The translations under genes were made by a program, and so were the position numbers. Below the pieces are notes generated by a model that saw only the letters and a program-made list of their open reading frames with translations, searched no databases and was not told the origin of the DNA. Positions 1 through 8,929 of a stretch of 64,000 bases of DNA are shown here, in pieces. The stretch comes from Gottschalkiaceae bacterium SANA. GTDB lineage: Bacteria > Bacillota > Clostridia > Tissierellales > GPF-1. Numbering within the stretch: position 1 is the stretch's first letter; the number at the start of each line of letters is the position of its first letter. The stretch spans positions 2,418,001 through 2,482,000 of the forward strand of contig AP028876.1 in the NCBI GenBank assembly GCA_036323355.1, given 5' to 3'.

Positions 1-361
1 AATCCGATTGCGCTGGTTGAATGCTCCCAAGACCCGGTCCTCCACGCATAATATTTACGATTACACAAGGTAATTCTGCTCCTGCAATGTAAGAAATGCC
101 TTCTTGTTTTAATGCAATTCCCGGAGAAGAGGAAGATGTCATAACACGAGCACCGCATCCGGCAGCACCGTAAACCATATTAATTGCCGCAACCTCGCTC
201 TCGGCCTGAACGAATACGCCACCAACCTTTGGCAATTCACGCGCCATATATTCCGGTACTTCATTTTGTGGGGTAATGGGATATCCAAAGAAGTATTTAC
301 AGCCAGCTTTAATTGCCGCCGCTCCGATCGCTTCGTTTCCCTTCATTAAAACTTTTGCCAT
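1..361 (-). CDS. vorB: 2-oxoacid:ferredoxin oxidoreductase alpha subunit (VorB/KorA type), 3' end missing
   Basis: Pyrimidine-domain subunit of a 2-oxoacid:ferredoxin oxidoreductase, which oxidises 2-oxoacids with CoA to acyl-CoA and reduced ferredoxin. The visible N-terminus starts [13 protein letters not shown] and contains GYPITPQNE and a [14 protein letters not shown] stretch, typical of VorB/KorA. About 120 residues are present; the rest lies beyond the left edge. An AGGAGG-like site precedes the ATG at 361. It directly follows the ferredoxin gene and is the last visible gene of the ptb-buk operon. Valine-type versus 2-oxoglutarate-type substrate cannot be settled from this fragment; the linked ptb/buk favour branched-chain or butyryl substrates. 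Confidence 0.85.
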   Translation of the reverse strand, partial: MAKVLMKGNEAIGAAAIKAGCKYFFGYPITPQNEVPEYMARELPKVGGVFVQAESEVAAINMVYGAAGCGARVMTSSSSPGIALKQEGISYIAGAELPCVIVNIMRGGPGLGSIQPAQSD

Positions 362-371
362 GTCTATCCTC

Positions 372-602
372 CTATTTTCCTACCGTTCGGTAAACTGTAA
401 TTGCCGTATCCGGACAAATGGTCGCGCAATTTGCACAGCCGATACATTTCTCCGGTTCAACAGCCATCGCGGGATGATATCCCTTGCTGTTGATCTTCGT
501 CGTATCAAGAGCTAGGATCTTGACCGGGCATACCGAAATACAAAGTCCACATCCCTTGCATGCATCCGTATCAAAAACAACTTTTCCTTTTGCTTTACCC
601 AT
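372..602 (-). CDS. 2x[4Fe-4S] ferredoxin-type subunit of the 2-oxoacid oxidoreductase
   Basis: A 76-residue protein with two ferredoxin motifs, [12 protein letters not shown] and [12 protein letters not shown], each able to hold a [4Fe-4S] cluster. Small ferredoxins in this position are the delta (VorD/KorD-like) electron-transfer subunit of four-subunit 2-oxoacid oxidoreductases, consistent with the vorB gene 10 bases downstream. The start MGKAKGKV at 602 is preceded by a strong GGAGG site; a longer reading frame upstream lacks such a site and runs into the ATPase gene. Confidence 0.85.
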   Translation of the reverse strand: MGKAKGKVVFDTDACKGCGLCISVCPVKILALDTTKINSKGYHPAMAVEPEKCIGCANCATICPDTAITVYRTVGK

Positions 603-615
603 GCTTCTTCCTCCT

Positions 616-1287
616 TTATAGCATCCATTGTTCACGCAAATATAATTGAAGCGGAAAAATTTCCCCTTCGATATCAACTGGCAATTCGCTTGCAACTGTT
701 TCCAAGCAAGATACAAAACGAATTGGAATGTTTGTTTCCTTAGACAACGCTTGGGTAAGTTTTTGTCCGACTAATACATCTTCAAGCTTGGTACTTTTCA
801 TTAAGTGCGTGTTATTAATCAGTCCCGTCACCCTTTGTCGAGCTGTATCTTCAATTCTCCGAAGATAAGACAAGGCACCTGGAAGATCTGCCGTTTCCGG
901 CCGATAAGCGTTCACCACAAAAAATACATCGATCGGCTCATCTTGAAGATCCTTGTAAAATCGACTCAATACCCGTGCGCCTACGGGATCTCCACCCAAA
1001 TCAATGACGGCTTCATAATCCTTTTGATGCAAGGGTTTCAAAATTGATGCCGACACTGCCGGCACATCAATTGCAGAACCTTTAACAGAGCTAGAAATCA
1101 CTTCGACTCCTAGTTTCTGCAACTCTTCTTCTTTTTCACGTGGCCGAAAATAAGGATTAACGATATCTAAATCCACCAGACAAACTTTTTTACCTTGCTT
1201 GGCTAATGCAACCGCATAATTCACGGCAAACTCGGACTTTCCGCTTCCATAATGCCCGGTGATCACTCGGATTCTACGATCACTCAT
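616..1287 (-). CDS. P-loop ATPase of the MinD/ParA/CobQ type
   Basis: A 223-residue protein opening with a beta strand and a deviant P-loop (GHYGSGKSE), then KVCLVDLDIVNPYFRP, which resembles the switch/Walker A' region of SIMIBI ATPases. An aspartate-rich segment (AVIDLGGDP) would be Walker B. It overlaps the end of buk by 8 bases and precedes the ferredoxin gene, so it is translated with the acyl-CoA energy operon. A maturation or carrier role for the iron-sulfur oxidoreductase is plausible from context but not shown. Confidence 0.7.
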   Translation of the reverse strand: MSDRRIRVITGHYGSGKSEFAVNYAVALAKQGKKVCLVDLDIVNPYFRPREKEEELQKLGVEVISSSVKGSAIDVPAVSASILKPLHQKDYEAVIDLGGDPVGARVLSRFYKDLQDEPIDVFFVVNAYRPETADLPGALSYLRRIEDTARQRVTGLINNTHLMKSTKLEDVLVGQKLTQALSKETNIPIRFVSCLETVASELPVDIEGEIFPLQLYLREQWML

Positions 1288-2347
1288 AGGTCTTCGCCTC
1301 TTCCATATGATGAAGTACGCGTAAGGCTCCATCTGCCAAGGCTTTCAACTCGTCTTCCCCAGGGAAAACAAAAATTGGTGCGATAAATTTAGTTCGCTTT
1401 TCGATCCATGAAACAAATCGATCATTATAGGCAATCCCCCCCGTAATGACGACGCCATCAACTTTTCCCTCTAAAACTGTCGCCATGGCACCTACCGATT
1501 TGGAAACCTGATAGGCCATTGCCTTCAGAACTTCTTCTGCTCGCTTGTCACCCTTATCGATTTTTTCAACGACTTCTCTTACGTCATTCGTACCTAAATG
1601 TGCAACGAGTCCACCTTTCCCTGCAATTTGCTTTTGCAAAGCCTTGGGACCTACAACTTCGGTCAGGTTCATAACCTCCCGTGCAGGTAAAGCTCCGGAA
1701 CGCTCTGGCGTCATCGGTCCTTCTCCATCCAATCCGTTGGTTACATCAACCACCCGACCCTCTGTATGGGCACCAATCGTAATACCGCCACCCAGATGAA
1801 CCACAATCAAATTAACCGCTTCGTATGGCTGATTCAATTGCTTAGCCGCTAGGCGTGCAATCGCCTTTTGATTTAAAGCATGAAAAACTGAGCGTCTTTG
1901 AACCCCTGGAATCCCTGTATATCGGGCCAATGGCTCCATTTCATCAACAACAACCGGATCAACAATAAAGGATGGTTTCCCCATAGGCTCGGCTATTTCA
2001 TAAGCAAGAACTCCACCCAAATTTGAGGCATGCTGTCCCAAAACACCGACCTTGAGATCATTGAGCATGGCATCATTGACACGATACGTTCCACTCGTGA
2101 TCGGTTTCAACAATCCACCCCGACCCACAACGGCATCCAAATCCTGTAATTTTAAGCCAGCCTTCTCTATAGCCGCTTCAATCATTTTTCGTCGAAAATC
2201 AAATTGCTCAAAAATTGTTGAGAAAGAAGCCAACTCTTCCGATGAATGGCGAAGTGTTTCTTCATGTAAAACCTGGTCTTCCTGAAATACCGCGATTTTT
2301 GTGGATGTTGATCCAGGATTGATAACCAAAATATATTTATTCGTCAT
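1280..2347 (-). CDS. buk: butyrate kinase (or branched-chain fatty acid kinase)
   Basis: Acyl-phosphate + ADP to acid + ATP, the substrate-level phosphorylation step. The 355-residue length is normal for Buk. The N-terminus has the acetokinase/ASKHA phosphate loop (INPGSTSTKIAVF); other family segments are VVHLGGGITIGAH, GLDGEGPMTPERSG and GVVITGGIAYND. It follows ptb by 11 bases. Linkage to vor genes suggests it may also handle isobutyryl- or isovaleryl-phosphate. Confidence 0.95.
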   Translation of the reverse strand: MTNKYILVINPGSTSTKIAVFQEDQVLHEETLRHSSEELASFSTIFEQFDFRRKMIEAAIEKAGLKLQDLDAVVGRGGLLKPITSGTYRVNDAMLNDLKVGVLGQHASNLGGVLAYEIAEPMGKPSFIVDPVVVDEMEPLARYTGIPGVQRRSVFHALNQKAIARLAAKQLNQPYEAVNLIVVHLGGGITIGAHTEGRVVDVTNGLDGEGPMTPERSGALPAREVMNLTEVVGPKALQKQIAGKGGLVAHLGTNDVREVVEKIDKGDKRAEEVLKAMAYQVSKSVGAMATVLEGKVDGVVITGGIAYNDRFVSWIEKRTKFIAPIFVFPGEDELKALADGALRVLHHMEEAKTYE

Positions 2348-2358
2348 TTACTTACCTC

Positions 2359-3258
2359 CTACTTTTTTACAGATAAAGCTGCCAGTACAATAGAATTTAG
2401 CTTCGATATCGGCTGATCTGCGCGACTCGTTAGAACAATGGGTACCTTGGCCCCAACAATCAAACCAGCACTGGTCGCATTGCCTAAGAAATTTAATGCT
2501 TTGTATAGAATGTTGCCTGATTCAATTTGAGGCACAATCAAAATATCGGCATCGCCTGCAACGGGATGATCGATCCCTTTGTGTTCGGCAGCCGTTTTTG
2601 AGATCGCATTGTCCAAGGCAAAGGGACCACCAAGGATGCAGCCAGTAATTTCTCCTCGCTGGCCCATTGCAACCAATTTTCCCGCATCCACTGTAGAAGG
2701 CATCTTTTCGTACACCTTCTCCTTTGCAGAAAGAATGGCGACCTTGGGTTCTTCGATGGACAAAGCCTTGGCTACCTCTACGGAGTTTTTAATAATTGCC
2801 GCCTTTTGTTCCAAGGTTGGCGCAATGATCATCGCCGCATCACTCATCATCAAGAGTTTATGATAGGTTGGAATTTCAAATACCGCAACATGAGACAATA
2901 AGGTTTCCCCTCTCAGCTCCGGTCGCTTCAACACGGCCTTGAGAATAATCGAAGTATCAACCAAGCCCTTCATCAAGATATCCGCATTTCCTTTTACAAT
3001 TTCATCAACAGCTATTTCACTGCCATGTATCAAATCATGTTCATTTATAATGGTGAAACGCTTCAAGGAAAATCCAATTCGTCTGGATAATTCTCGAATT
3101 ATTTGCTCATCCCCCACCAAGATCCCTTCTACGATTCCAAGATCGTGGGCCTCTTTGACGGCCAACAATACATCTTCGTCATGGGCGATTGCAACTGAAA
3201 TCCGTTTTGGACCCCTCTTTTGCGCAAGTTTTACCAATTCTTTAAAATTTTTCACCAT
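2359..3258 (-). CDS. ptb: phosphate butyryltransferase
   Basis: Converts butyryl-CoA (or branched acyl-CoA) plus phosphate to acyl-phosphate, which feeds Buk. The 299-residue protein fits the PTA/PTB family: MKGLVDTSIILKAVL, the ILIVPQIESGN segment and a C-terminal glycine-rich GLIVGAKVPIVLTSRAD. Start MVKNFKEL at 3258 is chosen because GGAGGGC lies just upstream; a 16-residue longer frame has no ribosome site. First gene of the visible operon. Confidence 0.93.
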   Translation of the reverse strand: MVKNFKELVKLAQKRGPKRISVAIAHDEDVLLAVKEAHDLGIVEGILVGDEQIIRELSRRIGFSLKRFTIINEHDLIHGSEIAVDEIVKGNADILMKGLVDTSIILKAVLKRPELRGETLLSHVAVFEIPTYHKLLMMSDAAMIIAPTLEQKAAIIKNSVEVAKALSIEEPKVAILSAKEKVYEKMPSTVDAGKLVAMGQRGEITGCILGGPFALDNAISKTAAEHKGIDHPVAGDADILIVPQIESGNILYKALNFLGNATSAGLIVGAKVPIVLTSRADQPISKLNSIVLAALSVKK

Positions 3259-3336
3259 TCGCCCTCCATCTTTTATTGAAAACCTTTTCTTGTTGTTTCC
3301 TTTCAAAAAAAATAACGTTTTGAAGTACCTATTCTT

Positions 3337-3387
3337 ATTATAAACCGATTTTAATCCGTAAAAAAATAAAAATACGAAGATTTCGTA
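3337..3387 (-). promoter_or_regulatory. candidate promoter and small palindrome upstream of ptb
   Basis: On the minus strand a perfect TATAAT (-10) lies at 3342-3337, about 80 bases before the ptb start. No convincing -35 stands 17 bases away. A short perfect palindrome, TACGAA-N3-TTCGTA, sits at 3373-3387 and could be an operator. The rest of 3259-3539 is AT-rich and shows nothing else apart from the terminator at 3481-3527. Confidence 0.35.
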
Positions 3388-3480
3388 AAGAAATTTCGCA
3401 TGATTATTTAACTATTTGATTAAATTTTCATTTTCTTTATGCTCTCTCATAGAATTTACTCATTTCTTGTCTTGTTCTAT

Positions 3481-3527
3481 CAAAAAAACTTTATAAAAAG
3501 AAGCGAAGTTTCAATTTGAAACTTCGC
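3481..3527 (-). terminator. intrinsic terminator after cdaR
   Basis: A 12-base perfect inverted repeat (GCGAAGTTTCAA at 3503-3514 and its complement at 3516-3527) is followed on minus by a T-rich run. It ends the cdaA-cdaR transcript. Confidence 0.8.
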
Positions 3528-3539
3528 AAGATTAATTGA

Positions 3540-4787
3540 TTATTCTTGGTTTTCAACTTCTGGTTCAAGATCTTCCGTCTCATCAATAACAACCACTTCC
3601 ATCTCATTGGGCGAAAGTGAAATCAATTCGCCATCGACCAACAAAACACCCTCGATTGGAACCTTGTAAACGCCAGGAGCAAAGCCTTGAAGATTCACAT
3701 AGAGTCGAAGATTCCGCTGACTCAAATCCTGAATCACTGACTGTGGTGCTTGCACCGTTACAGAAACGGTATGTGGATTGGTGAAGGCGCGCATGCCTTC
3801 ATCTACCTGATAAAATTCAACACGCTCACTCGGAATCTCAATCACAGTCTCCTCCAAAGGTTCAACTTCGATTCTCGCAACAATCCGGTCTCCATTGGCA
3901 GGATGAATTCCTTCCGGTAAATTCAAGGTCACTTCTCTTTCTGTTGTCTGTGACAAAAGTGAAATATCGATTGGCATGGTTTCAACCCGCTCGATTAATT
4001 TCACAAGTTCTGCATCCCCTTGAATCAAAATGGTATCCGGTATCGACTGAACCCCTGACAAAGCATAACCTTCCAATAAGGATCCCGACAAAACAGCCTC
4101 AACTTGAACCTCTTTCATCAATTCGACATCTGCATTTACGCGAACTGTTGATGGTGCGTGACTGACCCCCAAAACCTCGTCGCCAATCTCATTGACAACA
4201 GAGTAGGTAACCACAGATTGAAAATCATTCTGCTTTCCTTCCACATCTACCAGAGCAACTGCATGGCTAACCAAAGAAACAATTTTAGATGGCCCTGCTA
4301 TGGTGACCATTTCCGGTTCAATCACAGGCTTCAATACACGATACTGAGCAACCAAATCACCTTGAAACTCTACCGTTACAGGAACCTGCTTTTCAACCAC
4401 TGAATCCAAAACAAAATAGATCGTCTTTGGAGAATAATTTTGAATAACAAAGGTGCTTCCCTTCTCCACCTCAACAGGAATTTGATACCCGCCTGAACCG
4501 TATCCTTTCAAATCTACCGATGCCGTCAAGTCTTCAGCCTTCAGGCCGTATACATCACTCTGACGCCCAGAAATCTCCACATCAATCTTTGCTGATGTTG
4601 GTTCCATCAACACCACCTGATCACTGGTTAAAAGCTCCTCATTAACAAAAGTGACCGGCACATTCGTAATGGTAGTTCGAACAATTGGATTGACAATAAT
4701 CATCATATAAAACCAGATCACAATTGCCAATAAAATGGAAACAATCAAATAAACCGTCCGTTTTTTATTATTCATTCCTTCGTTCAT
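3540..4787 (-). CDS. cdaR: YbbR-domain protein, c-di-AMP cyclase regulator CdaR
   Basis: A 415-residue protein with one N-terminal membrane segment (VYLIVSILLAIVIWFY) and a long extracytoplasmic part made of repeated YbbR domains, visible as recurring 'VTVEFQGDL', 'VQVEAVLSG' and 'VSVTVQAPQ' beta-rich stretches. YbbR/CdaR partners bind and modulate the diadenylate cyclase CdaA. The reading frame overlaps cdaA by 20 bases, the usual arrangement. No glmM follows; a terminator does. Confidence 0.9.
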   Translation of the reverse strand: MNEGMNNKKRTVYLIVSILLAIVIWFYMMIIVNPIVRTTITNVPVTFVNEELLTSDQVVLMEPTSAKIDVEISGRQSDVYGLKAEDLTASVDLKGYGSGGYQIPVEVEKGSTFVIQNYSPKTIYFVLDSVVEKQVPVTVEFQGDLVAQYRVLKPVIEPEMVTIAGPSKIVSLVSHAVALVDVEGKQNDFQSVVTYSVVNEIGDEVLGVSHAPSTVRVNADVELMKEVQVEAVLSGSLLEGYALSGVQSIPDTILIQGDAELVKLIERVETMPIDISLLSQTTEREVTLNLPEGIHPANGDRIVARIEVEPLEETVIEIPSERVEFYQVDEGMRAFTNPHTVSVTVQAPQSVIQDLSQRNLRLYVNLQGFAPGVYKVPIEGVLLVDGELISLSPNEMEVVVIDETEDLEPEVENQE

Positions 4788-5631
4788 GCTGTTTCCTCCA
4801 TTGATTCACTTTCGAGAAAAAATCAACACTCTCGCCGGAACCATAAACGCCTTCTTCCTTAAGAAATGCAGTCACTCTGGACTTCAATTGATCCAGATCC
4901 AAGTATCGAGTCATGCGACCTTCTTTCGTCATGGAGATCGCACCAGTTTCTTCAGAAATAACGATCGTCATGGCATCAGAATTTTCTGAGATGCCAAGAG
5001 CGGAACGATGACGCGTACCCAATTCTTTTGAAATCGCAGTATTTGATGAAAGTGGCAGTATACATGCAGCCGCAGTGATCCGTCCCTCCTCAATCACAAC
5101 CGCACCATCATGAAGCGGTGTGTTGGGGATAAAAATATTAATCAAGAGTTCACTGGTCACAAGGGAGTCTAGTTTCGTTCCCGTATCAATCACTTCATTT
5201 AGACCGGTTCTTCCCTTTATTACGATCAGTCCGCCAATTCGCTGCCGCGATAAAGAAACCGTCGCTTCTGCAATCGCTGTAACCAAGGAATCCAAGGACT
5301 GCATACCTCCACGGTCTACCGTGAATAATTTTTTCGAAAATAAATTGTTTCTTCCGATATATTCCAAGGCCCGGCGTAGTTCCGGTTGGAATACCACGAT
5401 AATAAAAACAAAAAATACTGTCATAGCCCGTTCCAAAAGCCAATTCAACATATAAAGCCGCGCAAGGCTTGATAGTGGAACCAAAGCCAAAATGACAGCA
5501 ATTCCTTTAAATAGTTGCAAAGCCCTCGTTCCTTCTAACAACATCAAGGCTTTATAAATAATGAACGCAACGATTGCGATGTCGATCACATCGGTTATGC
5601 TGATATTCATAAAAATTTGTATATAATCCAT
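4768..5631 (-). CDS. cdaA: diadenylate cyclase CdaA
   Basis: Membrane-bound synthesis of cyclic di-AMP from two ATP. N-terminal membrane helices (residues about 10-80) precede a DAC domain with the signature PLHDGAVVI and RHRSALGISE motifs that form the active site. About 287 residues, normal for CdaA. Two start codons lie six bases apart; the second (5631) has the better spacing from AGGTGGG. Followed by cdaR. Confidence 0.95.
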   Translation of the reverse strand: MDYIQIFMNISITDVIDIAIVAFIIYKALMLLEGTRALQLFKGIAVILALVPLSSLARLYMLNWLLERAMTVFFVFIIVVFQPELRRALEYIGRNNLFSKKLFTVDRGGMQSLDSLVTAIAEATVSLSRQRIGGLIVIKGRTGLNEVIDTGTKLDSLVTSELLINIFIPNTPLHDGAVVIEEGRITAAACILPLSSNTAISKELGTRHRSALGISENSDAMTIVISEETGAISMTKEGRMTRYLDLDQLKSRVTAFLKEEGVYGSGESVDFFSKVNQWRKQHERRNE

Positions 5632-5659
5632 CGTCATCCCACCTTGTTTTTCTGTTTAT

Positions 5660-5687
5660 ATTGTACCATATTGCAAGGCTCTTTGAA
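5660..5687 (-). promoter_or_regulatory. candidate cdaA promoter
   Basis: On minus, TTCAAA (5687-5682) and TACAAT (5665-5660) stand 16 bases apart in the gap between capA and cdaA, about 30 bases before the start codon. Confidence 0.5.
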
Positions 5688-6875
5688 TTACACGTTCATT
5701 ACGATTTCTGACAATTTTTGTGAATTCTGTTTTCCCGGCACCTGTTCCTTGGTTCGTTCCCAAGATTGCTTGGTCTCCATGTCCTCGGGCGATGCGGGAA
5801 CGATCCGATGGGACCACTCCTCACCGGTCCATTTTCTCTCCACGTGAGTCGGCTGTGCACGAAGATCGATAATCGAGGTTTCCCCAGTCCATGGATTTTT
5901 TGAAAGAGTCATAAATAACAAAACACCATCCTCAGTAAACCGCCAATAAGCCGGCTTTCCAACTCGCTCCCGCTGATTCGAAATTGCATTCCCCAAGGAA
6001 TAAGCAATAAACTGACCATTTGCCCGTACTTCCATAGGTTGAATCACATGGGGGTGAGACCCGATAATCGCATCGGCACCAGCGTCAAACCATCGATCTG
6101 CCAAATTCTTTTGCAAGCGGCTTGGCTGCCGTTGATATTCTTGTCCCCAATGGGGCAGAACAATAACAAAATCCACACTCGCTTTAACAGCTTCAATCTC
6201 GGCCTCAATTCGAGCTCCATCTCCGATTATAGAAATCAAACTGACCCGTTCCTCCGCAGTTAAATAGGATTCCAATCCATTCAATCCATAGGTGGCATTG
6301 ATCATCGCAACGCGGATTCCCTGCACCTCGACAATCAAGACTGCCTCTTCCTCTTCCACCTTTGTTCCTGTATGTTGAAACCCTAACTCATCCAGCACGG
6401 AAAGGGTACGCAAGAGTCCACGTTTTCCACTGTCCACACTGTGGTTGTTGGCAGTCATCAAAACATCGAAACCGGCAGATCGAATTGCTTCAGCCGCTTG
6501 GTCCGGGGTATTGAACTGCGGATATCCCCGATAGGGCAGGCGTTCTCCAGCTAGAGTGGTCTCCAAATTCGCAACGGCCAAATCTGCACCCGAAACCAAC
6601 GATTCGATAGCGGAAAAGGATCCCGAAAAATCGTAGCCGTCTTCATCGTCCTTCTTCGCCCCCTCAATTTGAGGCATATGAAACATCATATCTCCTGTAA
6701 ACAAGAATTCCGCATCCTCCTGCCAATCCTTTAACCTCACGATTTCATCTTCGCTCTGTGCCAAAATGATCTCAGAAAAAGGAAGCGCCTCCACTTCCCC
6801 CGTTTCCTGGGCAAACCCTATAAATCCAGGCATAATCAGTAATCCAATACATACTATTATTCCGACTCGTTTCAT
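5688..6875 (-). CDS. CapA-family metallophosphatase-like protein
   Basis: A 395-residue protein with an N-terminal signal or anchor segment (VGIIVCIGLLIMPGFIGFAQ). It then shows the CapA/PgsA fold motifs: FTGDMMFH, VANLETTLAG, MTANNHSVDSGKRG and GSHPHVIQPME. Family members act in poly-gamma-glutamate or capsule export; the exact substrate is unknown here and no capBC genes are adjacent. Start MKRVGII at 6875 follows GGAGTGAG and lies 4 bases beyond the DUF881 stop. Confidence 0.85.
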   Translation of the reverse strand: MKRVGIIVCIGLLIMPGFIGFAQETGEVEALPFSEIILAQSEDEIVRLKDWQEDAEFLFTGDMMFHMPQIEGAKKDDEDGYDFSGSFSAIESLVSGADLAVANLETTLAGERLPYRGYPQFNTPDQAAEAIRSAGFDVLMTANNHSVDSGKRGLLRTLSVLDELGFQHTGTKVEEEEAVLIVEVQGIRVAMINATYGLNGLESYLTAEERVSLISIIGDGARIEAEIEAVKASVDFVIVLPHWGQEYQRQPSRLQKNLADRWFDAGADAIIGSHPHVIQPMEVRANGQFIAYSLGNAISNQRERVGKPAYWRFTEDGVLLFMTLSKNPWTGETSIIDLRAQPTHVERKWTGEEWSHRIVPASPEDMETKQSWERTKEQVPGKQNSQKLSEIVMNV

Positions 6876-6879
6876 GTTC

Positions 6880-7611
6880 TCACTCCAATGCTTCCAAAAA
6901 TTCAGGTTCAGGTAAACGATCAACATTTGGCAAGTAAACCGGACCACTCTCCGATATAATTGTCAATCCAATGGAATCTCTCAAATATCCCAAGGTAGAT
7001 CCTTGAAAATCAATCCGATCCATAATCTCTTCTGCTGAACCAACCATTGTCAAGATAATCGTCGTCAATCCACTCCCATCCAAGTCGCAAAGGAGATTCT
7101 GATCCAGAATAAGGCAATCCTGATTCCCCCTAAGAGAAGAATAATTGGTATATCGAATACCATTAATCGCAATACCCTCTACGTCAGCCTGATTGATTTC
7201 ACTGATTAGACTCAAAATATATTCCGGGTTATATACCAAAAAAGCAGTCGTTTCTCCCTGTACATAAGGCCGTTCAGGTTCTATGATCTTGATGGTCAAT
7301 CCCTCTCCATCAATAGCTTTCAATCCTGCGGCTTTTTCTTCCGCTTCGATTTGATCCAACAAACCTTCCCGCTCCGAATCGATTCTCGAGATCCTCGATT
7401 TCTCCTTTTCAACCTCTTGGTCAATCATTGCGACCTCTTGGTCCAGTTGATCCAATTGTTCCTGCAAGTCTGCAATTTGTTTTTCCAATTGCTGTGCTTC
7501 CAATTCTGCAGCCGTCTCCGTATTCTCCGCCGTACGATTCGTCCATCCTTGAACAAGCAGGGCGGTCAATACCAAGGCAACAAAGAAGATTTCCCATTTC
7601 TTATTTTTCAT
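6880..7611 (-). CDS. DUF881-family membrane-anchored coiled-coil protein
   Basis: A 243-residue protein: one N-terminal transmembrane helix (residues 6-23), a coiled coil rich in E, Q and L (about 30-90), then a globular DUF881 domain (GLTIKIIEPERPY ... GIAINGIRYTNYSS). DUF881 proteins are common near division or envelope genes in Firmicutes; the molecular role is not established. It overlaps the upstream hydrolase gene by 11 bases and runs into capA, so the three probably form one operon. Confidence 0.75.
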   Translation of the reverse strand: MKNKKWEIFFVALVLTALLVQGWTNRTAENTETAAELEAQQLEKQIADLQEQLDQLDQEVAMIDQEVEKEKSRISRIDSEREGLLDQIEAEEKAAGLKAIDGEGLTIKIIEPERPYVQGETTAFLVYNPEYILSLISEINQADVEGIAINGIRYTNYSSLRGNQDCLILDQNLLCDLDGSGLTTIILTMVGSAEEIMDRIDFQGSTLGYLRDSIGLTIISESGPVYLPNVDRLPEPEFLEALE

Positions 7612-8512
7612 GACGATTCATCCAATCTATCATTGCGTCCATTACCTCATCCCGATTGATTTCATTTAATATTTCATGACGCGCACCAGAAAAGAGCTGC
7701 ATGGAAACCGGTAATTTTTCCTCTTTATACTTATCAGCAAGAGCTTGAATACCCTTTCCAAATTCGCCCACTGGATCCTGCTCCCCTGACATCAAACAAA
7801 TTGGAAGTTTTTTAGGAATTCGCTCCATATTCTCTTTTGAGTTAACCGCTAGCAGACCACCTAATAAATCTCGATAAAATCGGGTGGTGCAAACGAATCC
7901 GCACAAGGGATCCTGAATATACTGATCCACTTCTTCGGTATCCCGGCTCAACCAATCAAACGCTGTTCGATTCGGTTCAAAGGTACGATTATAAGAACCA
8001 AAACTCAATCGATCCATCAATTCATTGGGTTTCTCTGCCACAAAAGGCATTAGTATGGCTGCAAGACCCTGTCCAAGGCGTCCCATCACTCCAGGATCCC
8101 CTGCTGTACCTGAAAGAATGACACCCCGGTATCGCTCTCCTGCCTCTGCAATCAAGCTTCGAGATAAAAATGACCCCATACTGTGCCCAATCAAATAGAC
8201 AGCGTCAGACTTACATTCCTTTTCCAAAAAATCACGCACTTCCTCGAGGTCTTTCACCACGCGATTCCACCCTCCCTTCGAAGGGAAATCACCCAGGGAT
8301 TGTTTCCGCTTGCCCGTTTCTCCGTGTCCCCGATGGTCGTTTGCAATTACTGTATAGCCCGAATTATTTAAAATTTGAGCAAACCGTTCATATCGACCTG
8401 CATGCTCCGCCATGCCATGAACCAACTGCACGGTTGCCTTGGGGTTTTCACTCTCCCAAATTCGTATATAAAGATCAGTTCCATCTGACATTTTCAACCA
8501 TTCTCTACGCAT
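7601..8512 (-). CDS. alpha/beta hydrolase, lysophospholipase/monoacylglycerol lipase type
   Basis: A 303-residue serine hydrolase. The nucleophile elbow is GHSMGS, with an upstream ANDHRGHGET motif and a C-terminal histidine in SGARHEILNE; an acidic residue in SGEQDPVGEFG would complete the triad. This matches the Hydrolase_4 (lysophospholipase) family. Start at 8512 is chosen because GGAGGTAACG ends right before it; an ATG four codons earlier overlaps this site. Confidence 0.85.
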   Translation of the reverse strand: MRREWLKMSDGTDLYIRIWESENPKATVQLVHGMAEHAGRYERFAQILNNSGYTVIANDHRGHGETGKRKQSLGDFPSKGGWNRVVKDLEEVRDFLEKECKSDAVYLIGHSMGSFLSRSLIAEAGERYRGVILSGTAGDPGVMGRLGQGLAAILMPFVAEKPNELMDRLSFGSYNRTFEPNRTAFDWLSRDTEEVDQYIQDPLCGFVCTTRFYRDLLGGLLAVNSKENMERIPKKLPICLMSGEQDPVGEFGKGIQALADKYKEEKLPVSMQLFSGARHEILNEINRDEVMDAMIDWMNRHEK

Positions 8513-8527
8513 CGTTACCTCCATAAG

Positions 8528-8565
8528 AAAAAGACTTCCAGTATTATTATACTAGAAGTCTTTTT
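8528..8565 (-). terminator. strong hairpin terminator after the DUF1667 gene
   Basis: An 11-base outer stem (AAAAAGACTTC / GAAGTCTTTTT) and a 5-base inner stem (AGTAT/ATACT) form a long hairpin ending in five T on either strand. On minus the loop region contains TATAAT, so a promoter for the lysophospholipase gene may be embedded, though its -35 is poor. Confidence 0.8.
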
Positions 8566-8576
8566 GAAAAACCATC

Positions 8577-8927
8577 CTATGCATTTCGTGTTGCAACCAC
8601 ATCGACACCGGTACCCTGCACATTCTTGATTACCACGTCCCCAACTTGAATCGGCGCTTTCATCAAGACACTAGACAGATCCTGCATCACATCGAAGATC
8701 AGCTCCTTAGGAACTGGCGCTTGTGTCTTCACAGAAATCACGGGATACATGCCTTGATCAACTGCAACGGTTGAGGTAATCACACGCTTTGGCGCAATCA
8801 TTTCTTCGATCGCATATTTTTTCCCCCGTGGGCATTTGTTTCCAAAAACTGCAAAACTCTCTCCCTCAGGCTCCAGGGTTAACTGACATCCAATCGGACA
8901 AACTATACAAGTCATTTCTTTTGCCAT
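8577..8927 (-). CDS. DUF1667 protein, cysteine-rich partner of GlpA-like oxidoreductases
   Basis: A 116-residue protein with an N-terminal metal-binding pattern CIVCPIGC and a further cysteine in GNKCPRGKKYA. DUF1667 proteins almost always lie beside GlpA-like and NAD/FAD oxidoreductases, as here, and are thought to be the small iron-sulfur subunit of that complex. It is 2 bases downstream of the second flavoprotein gene. Confidence 0.85.
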   Translation of the reverse strand: MAKEMTCIVCPIGCQLTLEPEGESFAVFGNKCPRGKKYAIEEMIAPKRVITSTVAVDQGMYPVISVKTQAPVPKELIFDVMQDLSSVLMKAPIQVGDVVIKNVQGTGVDVVATRNA

Positions 8928-8929
8928 CT

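Noticed and set aside
3361-3539. Riboswitch or small RNA before ptb
   Set aside because: Only an AT-rich stretch, a small palindrome and the cdaR terminator are seen; no conserved riboswitch core.
5688-6875. Complete capsule (poly-gamma-glutamate) operon
   Set aside because: Only the CapA-like gene is present; capB and capC homologues are absent from the neighbourhood.
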